Shown here: positions 18,070-29,365 of the stretch, in pieces | Numbering within the stretch: position 1 is the first letter of the stretch | Layout of the letters: every line of letters begins with the position of its first letter | Assembly (NCBI RefSeq): GCF_018326285.1 | Contig: NZ_AP023362.1 | Location: 4,402,001 to 4,466,000, forward strand | DNA length: 64,000 bases | From: Mycolicibacterium sp. TY81 | Lineage (GTDB): Bacteria; Actinomycetota; Actinomycetes; Mycobacteriales; Mycobacteriaceae | Direction of reading: 5' to 3' | Position numbers and translations under genes: made by a program | The notes under the pieces: generated by a model | Database searches by the model: none | Told to the model about the DNA's origin: nothing | Seen by the model: only the letters and a program-made list of their open reading frames with translations

Positions 18070-20592
18070 CTACTCCGAGGCAGTCGCAGCGGCCTCGGCC
18101 AGGTCGGCCGATTCCTTGCGACGGCCGGCGAACGTGAACACCGCATCCTCGGTGTTGTTGCTCTCGCCGTCCCAGTTGTCGACGTCCACGGTGACCAGCT
18201 GACCGGGGCCGACCTCCTCGAAGAGAATCTTCTCGGAGAGCTGGTCCTCGATCTCGCGCTGGATGGTCCGACGCAGCGGGCGGGCACCCAGGACCGGATC
18301 GAAGCCGCGCTTGGCCAGCAGTGCCTTGGCCTTGTCGGTCAGCTCCATCTCCATGTCCTTGGCCTTGAGCTGCTTGGACACCCGGCCGATCATCAGGTCG
18401 ACCATCTGGATGATCTCGTCCTGCGTCAGCTGGTGGAACACGATGATGTCGTCGATACGGTTCAGGAACTCCGGGCGGAAGTGCTTCTTCAGCTCGTCGT
18501 GCACCTTGAGCTTCATCCGCTCGTAGTTGTTCTCGCCGCCACCCTGGGTGAAGCCGAGGCCAACCGCCTTGCTGATGTCGCTCGTACCGAGGTTCGAGGT
18601 GAAGATCAGCACGGTGTTCTTGAAGTCGACAGTGCGACCCTGACCGTCGGTCAGGCGGCCGTCCTCGAGAACCTGCAGGAGGCTGTTGTAGATCTCCTGG
18701 TGGGCCTTCTCGATCTCGTCGAACAGCACCACACTGAACGGCTTGCGGCGCACCTTCTCGGTGAGCTGGCCGCCCTCTTCGTAGCCGACGTAGCCCGGAG
18801 GGGCACCGAACAGCCGCGACGCGGTGAAGCGGTCGTGGAACTCACCCATGTCGATCTGGATGAGCGCGTCGTCGTCGCCGAACAGGAACTCGGCCAGCGC
18901 CTTCGACAGCTCGGTCTTACCGACGCCGGACGGGCCGGCGAAGATGAACGAGCCCGACGGACGCTTCGGGTCCTTCAGGCCGGCGCGGGTACGCCGGATG
19001 GCCTTCGAGACCGCCTTGACGGCGTCGACCTGGCCGATGATCCGCTTGTGCAGCTCATCTTCCATGCGCAGCAGACGGGTGGTCTCGGCCTCGGTCAGCT
19101 TGAAGACCGGGATGCCGGTCCAGTTGCCCAGGACCTCGGCGATCTGCTCGTCGTCGACCTCGGCGACCACGTCGAGGTCACCCGAACGCCACTGCTTCTC
19201 GCGCTCGGCGCGCTGGGCGACCAGCGTCTTCTCCGAGTCGCGCAGCCGGGCTGCCTTCTCGAAGTCCTGCGCGTCGATGGCCGATTCCTTCTCCCGGCGC
19301 GCATCGGCGATCTTCTCGTCGAACTCGCGCAGGTCTGGCGGAGCGGTCATCCGGCGGATGCGCATGCGGGCACCGGCCTCGTCGATCAGGTCGATGGCCT
19401 TGTCCGGCAGGAACCGGTCGTTGATGTAGCGGTCGGCCAGCGTCGCGGCCGCGACCAGCGCACCGTCGGTGATGGAGACGCGGTGGTGCGCCTCGTAGCG
19501 GTCCCGCAGACCCTTGAGGATCTCGATGGTGTGCTCGACGGTCGGCTCACCCACCTGCACCGGCTGGAACCGGCGCTCGAGGGCGGCGTCCTTCTCGATG
19601 TACTTGCGGTACTCGTCGAGCGTCGTCGCACCGATGGTCTGCAGCTCGCCACGGGCCAGCTTCGGCTTCAGGATGCTGGCGGCGTCGATGGCGCCCTCGG
19701 CGGCACCCGCACCCACGAGCGTGTGCAGCTCGTCGATGAACAGGATGATGTCGCCGCGGGTGTTGATCTCCTTGAGCACCTTCTTCAGGCGCTCTTCGAA
19801 GTCACCGCGGTAACGGCTGCCGGCGACCAGCGAACCCAGGTCCAGCGTGTAGAGCTGCTTGTCCTTCAGGGTCTCGGGGACCTCGCCGTGCACGATGGCC
19901 TGCGCCAGGCCCTCGACGACGGCGGTCTTACCGACACCGGGCTCACCGATCAGCACCGGGTTGTTCTTGGTGCGGCGGCTCAGCACCTGCATGACCCGCT
20001 CGATTTCCTTCTCACGGCCGATGACCGGATCGAGCTTGCCCTCGGCGGCGGCGGCGGTCAGGTTGCGACCGAACTGGTCCAGCACGAGCGACGTCGACGG
20101 GTTGCCCGTCTCGCCACCGCGGCCACCGGTACCGGCCTCGGCGGTCTCCTTGCCCTGGTAGCCCGACAGCAGCTGGATGACCTGCTGACGCACGCGGGTC
20201 AGCTCCGCACCCAGCTTCACGAGCACCTGGGCGGCGACGCCCTCGCCCTCGCGGATCAGGCCGAGCAGGATGTGCTCGGTGCCGATGTAGTTGTGGCCGA
20301 GCTGCAGCGCCTCACGCAGCGACAGCTCGAGCACCTTCTTGGCGCGCGGCGTGAACGGAATGTGGCCCGACGGCGCCTGCTGGCCCTGGCCGATGATCTC
20401 CTCGACCTGGCTACGCACACCCTCGAGCGAGATGCCGAGCGATTCCAGCGACTTGGCAGCTACGCCCTCGCCCTCATGGATGAGGCCAAGCAGGATGTGC
20501 TCGGTGCCGATGTAGTTGTGGTTGAGCATCCGGGCTTCTTCTTGAGCCAGGACGACGACCCGGCGGGCCCGGTCGGTGAATCTCTCGAACAT
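18070..20592 (-). CDS. clpC1: ClpC1, AAA+ unfoldase of the Clp protease
   Basis: This 840-residue Hsp100 protein feeds substrates to ClpP1P2. The N-terminal double Clp repeat (residues 1-145, each with [13 protein letters not shown]) is the domain that binds cyclomarin-type inhibitors. The first AAA domain has GEPGVGKT, the middle coiled-coil/UVR region covers about 415-485, and the second AAA domain has [20 protein letters not shown]. The ATG at 20592 ([11 protein letters not shown]) gives the known N-terminus. In M. tuberculosis clpC1 is essential and adjoins lsr2, as here. The 257-bp gap to lsr2 should contain its promoter; I could not fix the sites. Confidence 0.97.
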   Translation of the reverse strand: MFERFTDRARRVVVLAQEEARMLNHNYIGTEHILLGLIHEGEGVAAKSLESLGISLEGVRSQVEEIIGQGQQAPSGHIPFTPRAKKVLELSLREALQLGHNYIGTEHILLGLIREGEGVAAQVLVKLGAELTRVRQQVIQLLSGYQGKETAEAGTGGRGGETGNPSTSLVLDQFGRNLTAAAAEGKLDPVIGREKEIERVMQVLSRRTKNNPVLIGEPGVGKTAVVEGLAQAIVHGEVPETLKDKQLYTLDLGSLVAGSRYRGDFEERLKKVLKEINTRGDIILFIDELHTLVGAGAAEGAIDAASILKPKLARGELQTIGATTLDEYRKYIEKDAALERRFQPVQVGEPTVEHTIEILKGLRDRYEAHHRVSITDGALVAAATLADRYINDRFLPDKAIDLIDEAGARMRIRRMTAPPDLREFDEKIADARREKESAIDAQDFEKAARLRDSEKTLVAQRAEREKQWRSGDLDVVAEVDDEQIAEVLGNWTGIPVFKLTEAETTRLLRMEDELHKRIIGQVDAVKAVSKAIRRTRAGLKDPKRPSGSFIFAGPSGVGKTELSKALAEFLFGDDDALIQIDMGEFHDRFTASRLFGAPPGYVGYEEGGQLTEKVRRKPFSVVLFDEIEKAHQEIYNSLLQVLEDGRLTDGQGRTVDFKNTVLIFTSNLGTSDISKAVGLGFTQGGGENNYERMKLKVHDELKKHFRPEFLNRIDDIIVFHQLTQDEIIQMVDLMIGRVSKQLKAKDMEMELTDKAKALLAKRGFDPVLGARPLRRTIQREIEDQLSEKILFEEVGPGQLVTVDVDNWDGESNNTEDAVFTFAGRRKESADLAEAAATASE

Positions 20593-20817
20593 CGGTGTTA
20601 CCTGCTCTCCCTCGTAGCGCAGCTCCTGCCACGTCACTTCGCGTGTCGCGACGCTGTGCGCCTACCGTCCACTCTAATGGGCGGCGACCATGCGTGCCCT
20701 GCGGTATCCCCTAGCTCGCAAGGCCACTCAGCGCTGCGAAAAGGCCAACGCGCTGCGGCGACGAAACGTTTCCCGGATCGGGCCGACCGGGCTACGCCGA
20801 AAGCGAACAGAGAAACT

Positions 20818-20845
20818 GCGGGCAATCCTGAATTCTGTTGCCCGC
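20818..20845 (-). terminator. Probable lsr2 terminator
   Basis: GCGGGCAA (20818-20825) and TTGCCCGC (20838-20845) form an 8-bp stem with a 12-nt loop, starting 4 nt after the lsr2 stop. The minus-strand sequence after it is AGTTTCTC, only a weak U-tract, so termination may be partial. Confidence 0.55.
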
Positions 20846-20849
20846 GGGC

Positions 20850-21197
20850 TCAGGTGGCGGCGTGGAACGCGTCGATGATCTCCGCCGGGATACGGCCCCG
20901 GCTGGAGACATTGTGGCCGTTGCGGCGCGCCCATTCCCGGATCGCGGCGCTCTGCTCACGGTCGATGGACGCGCGGCCCCGTCCTGTCGCGCCGGTGCTG
21001 GCGCGGCCGCGGCGGCGACCACCGACACGACGGCCGGCCTCGACCCATTTCTTCAAATCATTCCGGAGCTTGGTGGCGTTCTTGGTGGTGAGGTCGATCT
21101 CGTAGTTCACCCCGTCGAGAGCAAATTCGACCGTCTCATCCGCCGCACCTTCACCGTCGAAATCGTCGACGAGCGTGACAGTCACTTTCTTTGCCAT
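20850..21197 (-). CDS. lsr2: Lsr2, nucleoid-associated xenogeneic silencer
   Basis: This 115-residue protein starts [17 protein letters not shown] (the N-terminal dimerisation and oligomerisation strand region). It passes through an Arg/Gly-rich linker ([13 protein letters not shown]) and ends in the DNA-binding domain with the AT-hook-like RGR in [14 protein letters not shown]. Lsr2 bridges AT-rich DNA and represses acquired genes, the mycobacterial counterpart of H-NS. The order clpC1-lsr2-lysS is conserved in the genus. Confidence 0.97.
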   Translation of the reverse strand: MAKKVTVTLVDDFDGEGAADETVEFALDGVNYEIDLTTKNATKLRNDLKKWVEAGRRVGGRRRGRASTGATGRGRASIDREQSAAIREWARRNGHNVSSRGRIPAEIIDAFHAAT

Positions 21198-21306
21198 CGG
21201 CCCACACTAACCCTTCTGCCTCGGAAAAATGCAGAATCGACTCTGCCATAACAATGCTGGCATAGGAGTTCAATTCCTTCAACAAGTCTCAGGGTCAGCT
21301 CAGTTT

Positions 21307-22809
21307 TCAGTCGGCTTGGCGCCGCACAATCGGGAACAAAACCGTGTCCCTAATCGTCAACCCCGTCAACGCCATGAGCAAGCGGTCGAGTCCCATTCCT
21401 GTTCCGGTCGTCGGCGGCATCGCATACTCCAATGCGATAAGGAAATCCTCATCAAGTCGCATTGCCTCGTCGTCACCGGCAGCGGCGGCACGCGCCTGCG
21501 CCTCGAAACGCTCGCGTTGAATCACCGGATCGATCAACTCCGAATATCCGGTGGCGAGCTCGAACTTCCGGACATACAGATCCCATTTTTCTGTAACGCC
21601 CGGAATACTGCGGTGGGCCCGAGTGAGCGGCGTGGTCTCCACCGGGAAATCCCGGACGAAGGTCGGCGCCCAAAGGTGATCACCGACGGTGTGCTCCCAC
21701 AGTTCCTCGATCAATTTCCCGTGGCCGTATCCGCGGTCCCTGGGAATCTCGGCGCCGAGCCGTTCGGCCACCTTCCACAGGTACTCGACCGAAGTCTCCG
21801 GGGTGATCTCCTCACCCAGCGCTTCCGACAACGACGGATACATTTCGATGGTCGCCCATTCACCATCGAGGTCATAGGTGGAACCGTCCGGCAGCGGGAC
21901 CATTCGGGTACCAATGGCCTCGTCGGCAACCTCCTGAATAAGCTCACGCGTCACAATCGCGGAATCGTCATATGTGCCGTAGGCCTGATAAGTCTCCAAC
22001 ATCGCAAATTCCGGTGAATGCGTGGAATCCGCGCCCTCGTTGCGAAAGTTCCGATTAAGCTCAAAAACCTTCTCGAAGCCACCGACCAGGCAGCGCTTCA
22101 GGAACAACTCGGGCGCGATGCGCAGGTACAGATCCGCATCGAGCGCGTTGGAGTGCGTGATGAATGGCCGGGCGGCAGCGCCACCGGGCAGCGTCTGCAG
22201 CATCGGGGTCTCGACTTCGAGAAAACCGCGACGCTCCAATGCCGAACGCAATGCCCGCACCACCGCAATGCGCTGGCGGGCGACATTGCGGGCCTCGGGC
22301 CGCACGATCAGGTCGACGTACCGCTGCCGGACCCGCGTCTCTTCATTCAATTCCTTGTGCGCGACGGGAAGCGGTCGCAGCGCCTTGGACACAATTTGCC
22401 AGTTCTGGGCAAGCACAGACAATTCCCCGCGCCGGGAGCTGATGACCTCGCCCTCGATGAAGACGATGTCGCCCAGGTCGACGTCGGACTTCCAGGCATC
22501 GAGCGACTCCTGGCCCACCTTGTCCAGGCTCAGCATGGCCTGCAGCTGTGTGCCGTCACCCTCCTGCAGCGTCGCGAAGCACAGTTTTCCGGAGTTCCGG
22601 GCGAACACCACACGCCCTGCGACGCCGACGATGTCACCGGTCGCGGTGTCCGCGGCGAGCTCCGGATAGGCCGCCCGCAGCTCGGCCAGGGTGTGGGTAC
22701 GCGGCACCTCGACCGGATACGGGTCGCGCCCCTCGGCCAGCAGCCGCTCACGCTTGGCCTGGCGGATGCGGAACTGCTCGGGAATGTCGGGGCTGTCGGC
22801 TTCGCTCAC
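21307..22809 (-). CDS. lysS: Lysyl-tRNA synthetase, class II
   Basis: This 500-residue enzyme charges tRNA-Lys. The N-terminal OB-fold anticodon domain is at about 60-165 ([21 protein letters not shown]). The class II core includes the motif 2 region [24 protein letters not shown] and motif 3 [15 protein letters not shown] near the end. The GTG at 22809 ([12 protein letters not shown]) gives the usual length; the longer frame upstream runs through the divergent gene and is rejected. The next gene diverges only 15 nt away, so the two promoters must overlap coding sequence. Confidence 0.95.
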   Translation of the reverse strand: MSEADSPDIPEQFRIRQAKRERLLAEGRDPYPVEVPRTHTLAELRAAYPELAADTATGDIVGVAGRVVFARNSGKLCFATLQEGDGTQLQAMLSLDKVGQESLDAWKSDVDLGDIVFIEGEVISSRRGELSVLAQNWQIVSKALRPLPVAHKELNEETRVRQRYVDLIVRPEARNVARQRIAVVRALRSALERRGFLEVETPMLQTLPGGAAARPFITHSNALDADLYLRIAPELFLKRCLVGGFEKVFELNRNFRNEGADSTHSPEFAMLETYQAYGTYDDSAIVTRELIQEVADEAIGTRMVPLPDGSTYDLDGEWATIEMYPSLSEALGEEITPETSVEYLWKVAERLGAEIPRDRGYGHGKLIEELWEHTVGDHLWAPTFVRDFPVETTPLTRAHRSIPGVTEKWDLYVRKFELATGYSELIDPVIQRERFEAQARAAAAGDDEAMRLDEDFLIALEYAMPPTTGTGMGLDRLLMALTGLTIRDTVLFPIVRRQAD

Positions 22810-22824
22810 GAAATGCCAGCTTAA

Positions 22825-24081
22825 ATGAAGCCCATGGCCACCAGTTTCGAGCAGTCCGCCGTAGACGCGCTGGACCACGAGCCGATCGACTGGAAATTCA
22901 AGGGACTGCCGGCCTCGTGGTGGGGCCAGACGCCTGCTCAGGTGTGCCGGCGACGCCCCAGTCTGTTCGCCGACGGCGCGGTGTCGCCGGTGTGCACACT
23001 GCGTACCCAGCCGCTGGTGCACAACATGGTCACCATGGCGCGCTGGTGCCGGCGCCGGGGCGTACAGCTCGCGCCGCACGGCAAGACCCACATGTCACCG
23101 CAGCTTCTCGCCCGTCAGCTCGGCGCGGGAGCAGTGGCTGTCACGGCCGCCACCATCAGCCAGGTCCGGGTGTTTCGGGCGTTCGGGGTGCGCCGGATCA
23201 TCCTGGCCAACGAGCTCGTCGACGTCACCGGGCTGCGCTGGCTGGCCGCCGAGCTGGACGCCAATCCCGACTTCGAGCTGACCTGTTGGGTGGACTCGGT
23301 GCGTGGCGTGCAGTTGATGACGTCCGCGCTGACCGGCCGGCGCCGCCAGGTGGACGTCTGCGTCGAGATCGGCCAGCCGGGCGGCCGCACCGGCTGCCGC
23401 GACGCCGAGACCGTCGACGCCGTGGCGCGCGCGGCGGTGGACTCGGACCGGCTGCGGCTCGTCGGCGTCGCCGGATACGAGGCGGCCACCGGCCATGAGG
23501 TCGGTGACGCCGCGGTGGCTGCCGTCTCGGCGTACCTGCAGACCATGCGCGACACCGTCATCCGGTTGCACACGCTGTTCGAGACCGACGAGATCCTGGC
23601 GACGGCCGGCGGCAGCACGTACTTCGACCTGGTCGCCGACATCCTGACCGGTTGGCCCGACGGCATGACGGTGCAGACCGTCCTGCGCAGCGGCTGCTAC
23701 CTGACGCACGACGACGGTCTCTACGCCCGCACGACGCCGCTCGGCCGCACCGACAGCGCCCACCTGGAGCCCGCGCTCAGCGTGTGGGCGCAGGTGCTGT
23801 CCCGGCCCGAGCCCGACCTCGCCATCGTGGGCATGGGCCGCCGCGACGTCTCGTTCGACCAGGACCTGCCCGTGCCGTACGGGCGGCCCGACAGCCGCGT
23901 CGAGAAGCTCAACGACCAGCACGCCTACCTGCGGCTGGCACCGGCCGACCAGGACCTGGCCGTCGGTGACTGGCTGGAATTCGGCATCTCACACCCGTGC
24001 ACGGTGTTCGACAAGTGGCAGCTGATCCCGGTGCTCGACGCCGACCACCGGGTGGTCGAGTTAGTCCGGACGTTCTTCTAG
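22825..24081 (+). CDS. DSD1/alanine-racemase-like PLP enzyme (D-amino acid dehydratase or D-threonine aldolase type)
   Basis: This 418-residue fold-type III PLP protein has the Schiff-base lysine in LAPHGKTHM (Lys87). A C-terminal DSD1-like domain contains [17 protein letters not shown], whose His and Cys are the zinc ligands in D-serine dehydratase and D-threonine aldolase relatives. It should act on a D-amino acid; the exact reaction is undetermined. It lies inside what is otherwise a minus-strand run, between lysS and coaX, and its stop overlaps the coaX stop by 4 nt. The start is ATG 22825, with ATG 22834 possible. Confidence 0.85.
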   Translation: MKPMATSFEQSAVDALDHEPIDWKFKGLPASWWGQTPAQVCRRRPSLFADGAVSPVCTLRTQPLVHNMVTMARWCRRRGVQLAPHGKTHMSPQLLARQLGAGAVAVTAATISQVRVFRAFGVRRIILANELVDVTGLRWLAAELDANPDFELTCWVDSVRGVQLMTSALTGRRRQVDVCVEIGQPGGRTGCRDAETVDAVARAAVDSDRLRLVGVAGYEAATGHEVGDAAVAAVSAYLQTMRDTVIRLHTLFETDEILATAGGSTYFDLVADILTGWPDGMTVQTVLRSGCYLTHDDGLYARTTPLGRTDSAHLEPALSVWAQVLSRPEPDLAIVGMGRRDVSFDQDLPVPYGRPDSRVEKLNDQHAYLRLAPADQDLAVGDWLEFGISHPCTVFDKWQLIPVLDADHRVVELVRTFF

Positions 24082-24878
24082 GCCCGGCGGGCGTTGCGCT
24101 GGTTGCGCTCGAAGACCAGGCGGAGGCCGTCGAGCGTGAGGTTCTTCTCGTAGTGCTGCACGGTCCGTAGATCGGGCAGCACCAGCTGCGCGGTGTGACC
24201 GGTGGCCACCACGGTGACGTGGTTTCCGTCGAAGCCGTCGACATCGTCACGCACGCGGTTCACCAGGCCGTCCACCAGGGCCGCGAAACCGAACACCGCA
24301 CCGGCCTGCATGCACTCGACGGTGTTCTTGCCGATCACCGACCGCGGCCGGGTCAGCTCGACGCGGCGCAGCGCCGCCGAACGGGCCGCGGCCGCATCAG
24401 AGGACACCTGGACCCCGGGCGCGATGGCACCACCGAGGAACTCACCCTTGGCCGAGACGACGTCGACGCAGATCGACGACCCGAAGTCGACGACGATGGC
24501 CGCGGTGCCGTACTTGTGGTACGCCGCAAGGCAGTTGACGATGCGGTCGGCCCCGACCTCTTTCGGGTTGTCGACCAGCAGCGGGATGCCGGTGCGCACA
24601 CCCGGCTCGATCAGCACGTGCGGCACCTTCGGCCAGTACTGGTCCAGCATCACCCGGATTTCGTGCAGCACCGACGGCACCGTCGACAAACCCGTTGCAC
24701 CGAGCAGGTTTTCGGCGTCGTCACCGATCAGGCCGTCGATGGTCAGCGCGAGCTCGTCGGCCGTCACCTCCGACTCGGTCCGAATCCGCCAGTTCTGCAC
24801 CACTTTTGCGTGATCTCCGGAGCCGGAGATCAACCCGACGATGGTGTGGGTGTTGCGGACATCGATTGCCAGCAGCAC
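24078..24878 (-). CDS. coaX: Type III pantothenate kinase
   Basis: This 266-residue member of the ASKHA kinase fold begins [15 protein letters not shown], the N-terminal phosphate-binding block of CoaX. Further motifs are [16 protein letters not shown] and [14 protein letters not shown]. It phosphorylates pantothenate, the first committed step to coenzyme A. It starts with GTG at 24878, 5 nt after panD, so pantothenate formation and its use are in one transcript (panC-panD-coaX). Confidence 0.93.
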   Translation of the reverse strand: MLLAIDVRNTHTIVGLISGSGDHAKVVQNWRIRTESEVTADELALTIDGLIGDDAENLLGATGLSTVPSVLHEIRVMLDQYWPKVPHVLIEPGVRTGIPLLVDNPKEVGADRIVNCLAAYHKYGTAAIVVDFGSSICVDVVSAKGEFLGGAIAPGVQVSSDAAAARSAALRRVELTRPRSVIGKNTVECMQAGAVFGFAALVDGLVNRVRDDVDGFDGNHVTVVATGHTAQLVLPDLRTVQHYEKNLTLDGLRLVFERNQRNARRA

Positions 24879-24883
24879 CGGCG

Positions 24884-25291
24884 TTACCGCGGTGACAGCA
24901 GGCCGTCGACGCCGTCCGGGACGTGCGCGGCGTCGTGCGAGAAGTCGATCTGCCGGTTCTGCGCGTCGACGAAGATGACGTTCGGCTGGTACGTGCGGGC
25001 CTCGGCATCGTCCATGGTGGCGTAGGCGATGAGGATCACCAGGTCACCCGGATGGATCAGATGCGCTGCGGCACCGTTGATCCCGATGATGCCGGTGCCG
25101 CGCTCACCGGTGATGGCGTAGGTGACCAGCCGGTTGCCGTTGTCGATGTCGACGATGGTGACCTGCTCACCCTCGAGGATGTCGGCGGCGTCCATCAGGT
25201 CGGCGTCGATGGTCACCGAACCCACGTAGTGCAGGTCCGCCTGCGTCACCGTGGCCCGGTGAATCTTGGACTTCAGCATGGTGCGAAACAT
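24884..25291 (-). CDS. panD: Aspartate 1-decarboxylase
   Basis: This 135-residue pyruvoyl enzyme makes beta-alanine from aspartate for pantothenate. The self-processing site is Gly24-Ser25 in [10 protein letters not shown]; cleavage there yields the pyruvoyl group. The ATG at 25291 overlaps the last base of the panC TGA, and the GGAGG ribosome site lies inside panC, so translation is coupled. The C-terminal tail is the region linked to pyrazinoic acid action in M. tuberculosis. Confidence 0.96.
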   Translation of the reverse strand: MFRTMLKSKIHRATVTQADLHYVGSVTIDADLMDAADILEGEQVTIVDIDNGNRLVTYAITGERGTGIIGINGAAAHLIHPGDLVILIAYATMDDAEARTYQPNVIFVDAQNRQIDFSHDAAHVPDGVDGLLSPR

Positions 25292-26247
25292 CAATTCCTC
25301 CAAGGTAATTCGTGGTTTCCGTCCTGGTCTAAGGCAGACCCCACATTGGGGTGACCGTCGATCCCTGCGGATGCACCGATGTCGATGGCGATGTTGTCCA
25401 ACAATCTGGTCGTGCCGAGCCGGCCCACCACCAGCATCCGGGCCGGGCCCGAGGCCGGTGCCGGACCCAGCCAGGGGTCCCGGACTTCCAGATAGTCGAC
25501 GTCGATGGCGGGTACCTCGTCGAGGACCGCCCGGGCCGCATCGAGTGCGGCGGCCGCGCCGTGCGACGCGGAGTACTTACCGGCGAGCAGCGCCGCGGAC
25601 AACGCCCCGGCCTGCTCGCGCTGTTCAGCATCGAGGTAGCGGTTGCGCGACGACATGGCCAGTCCGTCGGACTCGCGCACGATCGGCACCGCCTGGATGC
25701 GCACGTCGAGGTCGAGGTCGTCGACCATCTGGCGCACCAGAACCAGCTGCTGGTAATCCTTTTCGCCGAAGAACGCGCGGTCGGGCCGCACGATGTTCAG
25801 GAGCTTGAGCACCACGGTCAGCATCCCGGCGAAGTGTGTCGGGCGGGAGCCGCCCTCCAGCTCGGCGCCCAGCGGGCCGGGCACGACCGTGGTGCGCCGG
25901 CCGCTCGGATACATGGCAGCGGCGCTGGGTGCGAAGACGATGTCGACGTCCTCGCCGCGCAGCAACTCGACGTCGGAGTCCAGCGTCCGTGGGTAGGCGT
26001 CCAGGTCCTCCCCCGCGCCGAACTGCAACGGGTTGACGAAGATCGACACCACCACGACGGCGCCGGGCACCTTCTTGGCAGAGCGCACCAGCTCCAGGTG
26101 CCCCTCGTGCAGCGCGCCCATGGTCGGCACGAGCATCACGCGGCGCCCCGTCGCGCGCAGCACCCGCGACACATCCGACACGTCGGTCGGATTGGTGTAG
26201 AGGTTCAGCTCGCCGGCGGTGAACTTCGGCGGCCTGCGATCGGTCAC
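25291..26247 (-). CDS. panC: Pantothenate synthetase
   Basis: This 318-residue protein ligates pantoate and beta-alanine with ATP. The N-terminal [17 protein letters not shown] contains the HxGH nucleotide site, and [13 protein letters not shown] is the family's second signature. Its start overlaps the DUF2520 gene by 4 nt and its stop shares a base with the panD start. No panB is seen in the window. Confidence 0.96.
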   Translation of the reverse strand: MTDRRPPKFTAGELNLYTNPTDVSDVSRVLRATGRRVMLVPTMGALHEGHLELVRSAKKVPGAVVVVSIFVNPLQFGAGEDLDAYPRTLDSDVELLRGEDVDIVFAPSAAAMYPSGRRTTVVPGPLGAELEGGSRPTHFAGMLTVVLKLLNIVRPDRAFFGEKDYQQLVLVRQMVDDLDLDVRIQAVPIVRESDGLAMSSRNRYLDAEQREQAGALSAALLAGKYSASHGAAAALDAARAVLDEVPAIDVDYLEVRDPWLGPAPASGPARMLVVGRLGTTRLLDNIAIDIGASAGIDGHPNVGSALDQDGNHELPWRN

Positions 26248-27170
26248 TGCGCTCTCCCTGAGTCGTTCAACACGGCGAAAACCTCTTCGGGTGCGTGGGC
26301 ACGCTGTGCGGTGCGCAGCGACATGGCCCGATATGCCTGCGCCAGTTCGGGATTCACTTCCGCCATGGCGTGCAGGTGCGCCGCGACGGCAGCGCCGTCA
26401 CCGCGGGCCACCGGGCCGGTCAGCGCGCTCTGCCCGCGCTGCAGCGCGTTCTCCAGCGAGGCCCGCGCCAGTGGCGCGAGGATGCGCTCGGCGATGCCGG
26501 CGGGATCACCCGTGACCAGTTCCTGCCCCAGCAGTTCCTGCCCGGCGAGCGCCTCGCGCAGGGCTTCGACGGCGTCGAGGACGACGGTGATGACGTGATT
26601 GCCGGCGTGCGCCAGGGCCGCGTGATAGAGCGTTCGGGCGTCTTCGCGAACCCGGAACGGTTCGCCGCCGATCTCGAGAACCAGGGACTGGGCGATGGCG
26701 TAGCCGATGTCGTCGGCCGCGGTGATGCCGAAACAGGTCTCCGACAGCCGGGTGATGTCTTCGTCCGAGCCGGTGAACGTCATGGCCGGGTGGATCGCCA
26801 GCGGGATGCAGCCCTGCTCGGTCAGCGGGGCCAGTACAGCGATGCCGTTGGCGCCCGAAGTGTGCACGACGATGGTGCCGGGACGGACCGATCCGGTGGC
26901 CGCCAGGCCGGCGACGACGGACGTCAGCTCGGCGTCCGGCACGGCCAGCAGCAGGAGCTCGGCCTTGGCGGCGACGTCGTGTGCGGGCAGCACCTGGGTG
27001 TCGGGCAGCCGGCGCTCGGCACGACCGCGCGACGCATGGGAGATCGCGCTACACGCGACGACGACGTGGTCGGCGCGCTCCAGCGCAACACCCAGCGCAC
27101 TGCCGACCCGCCCTGCGGAAATGATTCCGACAGTGAGCCGGGCCGGACGCAGTCCGTCGAGCTGCTTCAT
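26244..27170 (-). CDS. Rossmann-like/DUF2520 NAD(P)-binding protein
   Basis: This 308-residue protein has an N-terminal Rossmann domain ([22 protein letters not shown], with GxxxxG in a dehydrogenase-like setting) and a C-terminal helical DUF2520 domain containing [16 protein letters not shown]. It resembles a 6-phosphogluconate-dehydrogenase-like or ketopantoate-reductase-like architecture and corresponds to Rv3603c. It is coupled to panC by a 4-nt overlap. A ketopantoate reductase role is an attractive inference, because no classical panE is present here, but it is unproven. Confidence 0.85.
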   Translation of the reverse strand: MKQLDGLRPARLTVGIISAGRVGSALGVALERADHVVVACSAISHASRGRAERRLPDTQVLPAHDVAAKAELLLLAVPDAELTSVVAGLAATGSVRPGTIVVHTSGANGIAVLAPLTEQGCIPLAIHPAMTFTGSDEDITRLSETCFGITAADDIGYAIAQSLVLEIGGEPFRVREDARTLYHAALAHAGNHVITVVLDAVEALREALAGQELLGQELVTGDPAGIAERILAPLARASLENALQRGQSALTGPVARGDGAAVAAHLHAMAEVNPELAQAYRAMSLRTAQRAHAPEEVFAVLNDSGRAQ

Positions 27171-27250
27171 TGCAGCGACCTCACAATTGGTGGTTTCTCC
27201 TCGTTCCAGTCCTGCTCGGCAGGTACCGGACGGTCACCGCAGAGCGTAGC

Positions 27251-28318
27251 TCAGTCCTCGCGGCGACGTCGACGGCCGCCGCCGCTGGGATTGGCCTGCA
27301 GCCGCGCCAGCAATTCGGCCGCCGGCTGCCCGCCAACGTGCTGACCTGCGGGTTCGTCGTCCGGCTCGGCTCGGCGCCGACGGCCGGATGTGACAGGGGT
27401 CTCTGTCGCGGGCGGCGCAGTGGCCGGTTCCGCGGGGGCCCCGTGGCGGCCCCGGCGCGGCGGTTCGGGGGCCGGCTCGGGAGCGGGTGGGACGACCGGC
27501 AGGGTCATGGTCGGTTCGGGCCCGCGGTCCTGGACCGGCGGCGGCGGGGGCGGCGCCGGTTCCGGCGTCGGGGCGGCCCAGTTGCTGCCGGGCTGACCGG
27601 CCGGAATCCACTGGCCTTCGGCCGGCGTCGGCTGCCAGTCGGATGGGCCCGGCTCCGGCGGACGACGGTGCGCGCCACCGAACGGCGGCTGCGGCGGCGG
27701 GGGTGGTGGCGCCCACGGGTCCGGCGGCACATGCGGCTCGGCCGCCACGTCGATGATGGGGCTCTCTTCGGTGTTCGGCTCCGACATCAGGTCGGGCCGG
27801 TCCTCGGTGTCGATCCGGCTGGCGACGACGCGGCCCACCGGCGCGGCCTGCCCGGTGCGGTCGGTCTCGAGCGCCGGGCGGTGCGCGAGATCGGTGTCGA
27901 AGTAGAACTCGAGGTTGGCGCGCAGCGCGGCCAGCTCCGCACGCAGCGCCGCGACCTCGTCGGCCGACTGGGCGCGCAGTTCGGAGGCCAGCTCACGGCG
28001 CAGATGCGATTCCAGCGACAGTTCGTATTCGCGGCGCGCCGCGATCTCGCGGTCCAGCTGCAGGTCGTAGACGAGCTTGAGGTCGCGGGCCCGGGCCTGG
28101 TCCAGATCAGCCTGGCGCCGGTAGATGAACGAGGCGAACGCCGCCGCCACCGCGGCCCACAGGGCGATGACCACGGCGAGTTTCAGCAACTCGACCTGAT
28201 CGGTGAACACCAGCGCGGAACTGGCGATGATCGCGAGCACCAGCAACGCCGTCAGCAGCAACCAACCCGGCCTGCGGTTCGCACGCCTGCCGCGCGCAGC
28301 CCGGGTCGGATCGATCAT
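27251..28318 (-). CDS. Membrane protein with coiled coil and Pro-rich tail (DUF6779-like)
   Basis: This 355-residue protein has two N-terminal membrane spans (WLLLTALLVLAIIASSALVF and LAVVIALWAAVAAAFASFIY). An Arg/Glu/Leu-rich coiled-coil region follows at about 68-150, then a long low-complexity tail rich in Pro, Ala and Glu (about 185-340) ending in an Arg run. It matches in layout the Ala/Arg/Pro-rich membrane protein Rv3604c at this position in M. tuberculosis. Function is unknown. The tail suggests cytoplasmic or cell-surface protein contacts. It lies between the folate and pantothenate groups, about 70-80 nt from each. Confidence 0.8.
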   Translation of the reverse strand: MIDPTRAARGRRANRRPGWLLLTALLVLAIIASSALVFTDQVELLKLAVVIALWAAVAAAFASFIYRRQADLDQARARDLKLVYDLQLDREIAARREYELSLESHLRRELASELRAQSADEVAALRAELAALRANLEFYFDTDLAHRPALETDRTGQAAPVGRVVASRIDTEDRPDLMSEPNTEESPIIDVAAEPHVPPDPWAPPPPPPQPPFGGAHRRPPEPGPSDWQPTPAEGQWIPAGQPGSNWAAPTPEPAPPPPPPVQDRGPEPTMTLPVVPPAPEPAPEPPRRGRHGAPAEPATAPPATETPVTSGRRRRAEPDDEPAGQHVGGQPAAELLARLQANPSGGGRRRRRED

Positions 28319-28385
28319 GGGCTGACTGTACCGTTTTGCCTTCCCATCGCAGGTCGACCGACACCCCGTCCGGACGGATCGTTAC

Positions 28386-28862
28386 CTATTCGGTTGCGCC
28401 GTCGGACTTCTCCGGCGGGTCCAGCGGCGCGCGGCAGCAATGCTGCAACCACAGACCCGCCACCACCAGGGCCAGCGCGCTCACCGCGGCGACCGTCACA
28501 CCCGGGAAATCGGCCGCCGCCACGCGCAGGACGCCGCGTCGCGGGAGCACGTAACCGAGCACGCCGAGCCACCAGCCGAGGGCCAGCGCCCCGACCCAGG
28601 CCGACGCCTTGGCCACCACGACCGACCGCGCGACGGCCAGCGGATGGATCCGGCCGCCCCCCACCCCGATGTCACCGCCCGAGATCTTGGCGCGCAGGAA
28701 GAATGCCCAGCCCGCCTCCGCGGCGGCAAAAACCAACAGCGACAACCCCGTCCACACCGTGATCGGCGGGAACCAGCGGTACACCAGGATCACCAGCAGG
28801 TACGCGACGACCGTGGCCAGCACCGTGCCGATGGCCAGGTCCCGCTTCCGGGTCGGTCCCAT
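28386..28862 (-). CDS. DUF3180 family membrane protein
   Basis: This 158-residue protein starts [37 protein letters not shown] and has four predicted membrane spans. It is the DUF3180 protein that follows folK in actinobacteria (Rv3605c in M. tuberculosis). Its ATG shares a base with the folK TGA. The family has no known function; constant linkage to folate genes suggests a role in the same operon's physiology but not a specific activity. Confidence 0.85.
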   Translation of the reverse strand: MGPTRKRDLAIGTVLATVVAYLLVILVYRWFPPITVWTGLSLLVFAAAEAGWAFFLRAKISGGDIGVGGGRIHPLAVARSVVVAKASAWVGALALGWWLGVLGYVLPRRGVLRVAAADFPGVTVAAVSALALVVAGLWLQHCCRAPLDPPEKSDGATE

Positions 28863-29365
28863 CAGGACACCAGCGCCAGGTCGGTACGGCGCACGCCGTC
28901 GCGTTCGACGGCGTCGATGGCGGCCAGCAGTTCGGCGACCGGAACACCTCGCAGTTGGGCGGCCGGGTCGACGGCCAGCCACGGCACCAGCACGAAGGCG
29001 CGTTGGTGCGCCAGCGGGTGCGGCAGTGTCAGGACCGGATCGTCGGAGCGCACTTCGACGTCGCCGTCGTGGCAGCTGACGATATCGACATCGAGAGTTC
29101 GTGGCCCCCAACGCTGTTCGCGCACGCGGTCCGCCGCGTTCTCGAACTCATGGGCCCGCCGCAACCACCCCGGGCCGTCGAGGCCGGGATCGTCGGCCAG
29201 CAGCACGGCATTCAGGAACGGCCCCTGCTCGACACCGCCCCAGGCCGCCGTCTCGTAAACCGGTGAGACCGCGCGGACCGCACCGCGCAGCCCCGAGACC
29301 ACCGACTGCAGGTGAGCGAGCCGGTCACCCAGGTTGGAGCCGATGGACAGGACCACGGACGTCAC
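28862..29365 (-). CDS. folK: HPPK, 6-hydroxymethyl-dihydropterin pyrophosphokinase
   Basis: This 167-residue enzyme transfers pyrophosphate from ATP to 6-hydroxymethyl-dihydropterin. Visible signatures are [13 protein letters not shown] at the N-terminus and [13 protein letters not shown] with the metal-binding DVD. The GTG at 29365 overlaps the folB stop by 4 nt and gives the correct N-terminus. It acts just before FolP in the pathway. Confidence 0.94.
   Translation of the reverse strand: MTSVVLSIGSNLGDRLAHLQSVVSGLRGAVRAVSPVYETAAWGGVEQGPFLNAVLLADDPGLDGPGWLRRAHEFENAADRVREQRWGPRTLDVDIVSCHDGDVEVRSDDPVLTLPHPLAHQRAFVLVPWLAVDPAAQLRGVPVAELLAAIDAVERDGVRRTDLALVS

Noticed and set aside
20593..20849. 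A small gene or structured RNA in the clpC1-lsr2 gap
   Set aside because: Short frames there have no ribosome site or family resemblance. The only clear structure is the weak lsr2 hairpin.
18433..21105. 890-codon plus-strand open frame over clpC1 and lsr2
   Set aside because: It is antisense to two certain genes and crosses the gap between them. Long empty antisense frames are normal at this GC content.
27400..27760. Short repeats in the Pro-rich part of the membrane protein, considered as a CRISPR or tandem array
   Set aside because: The repetition is only codon bias in a Pro/Ala/Glu-rich tail. There are no constant repeat units or spacers.
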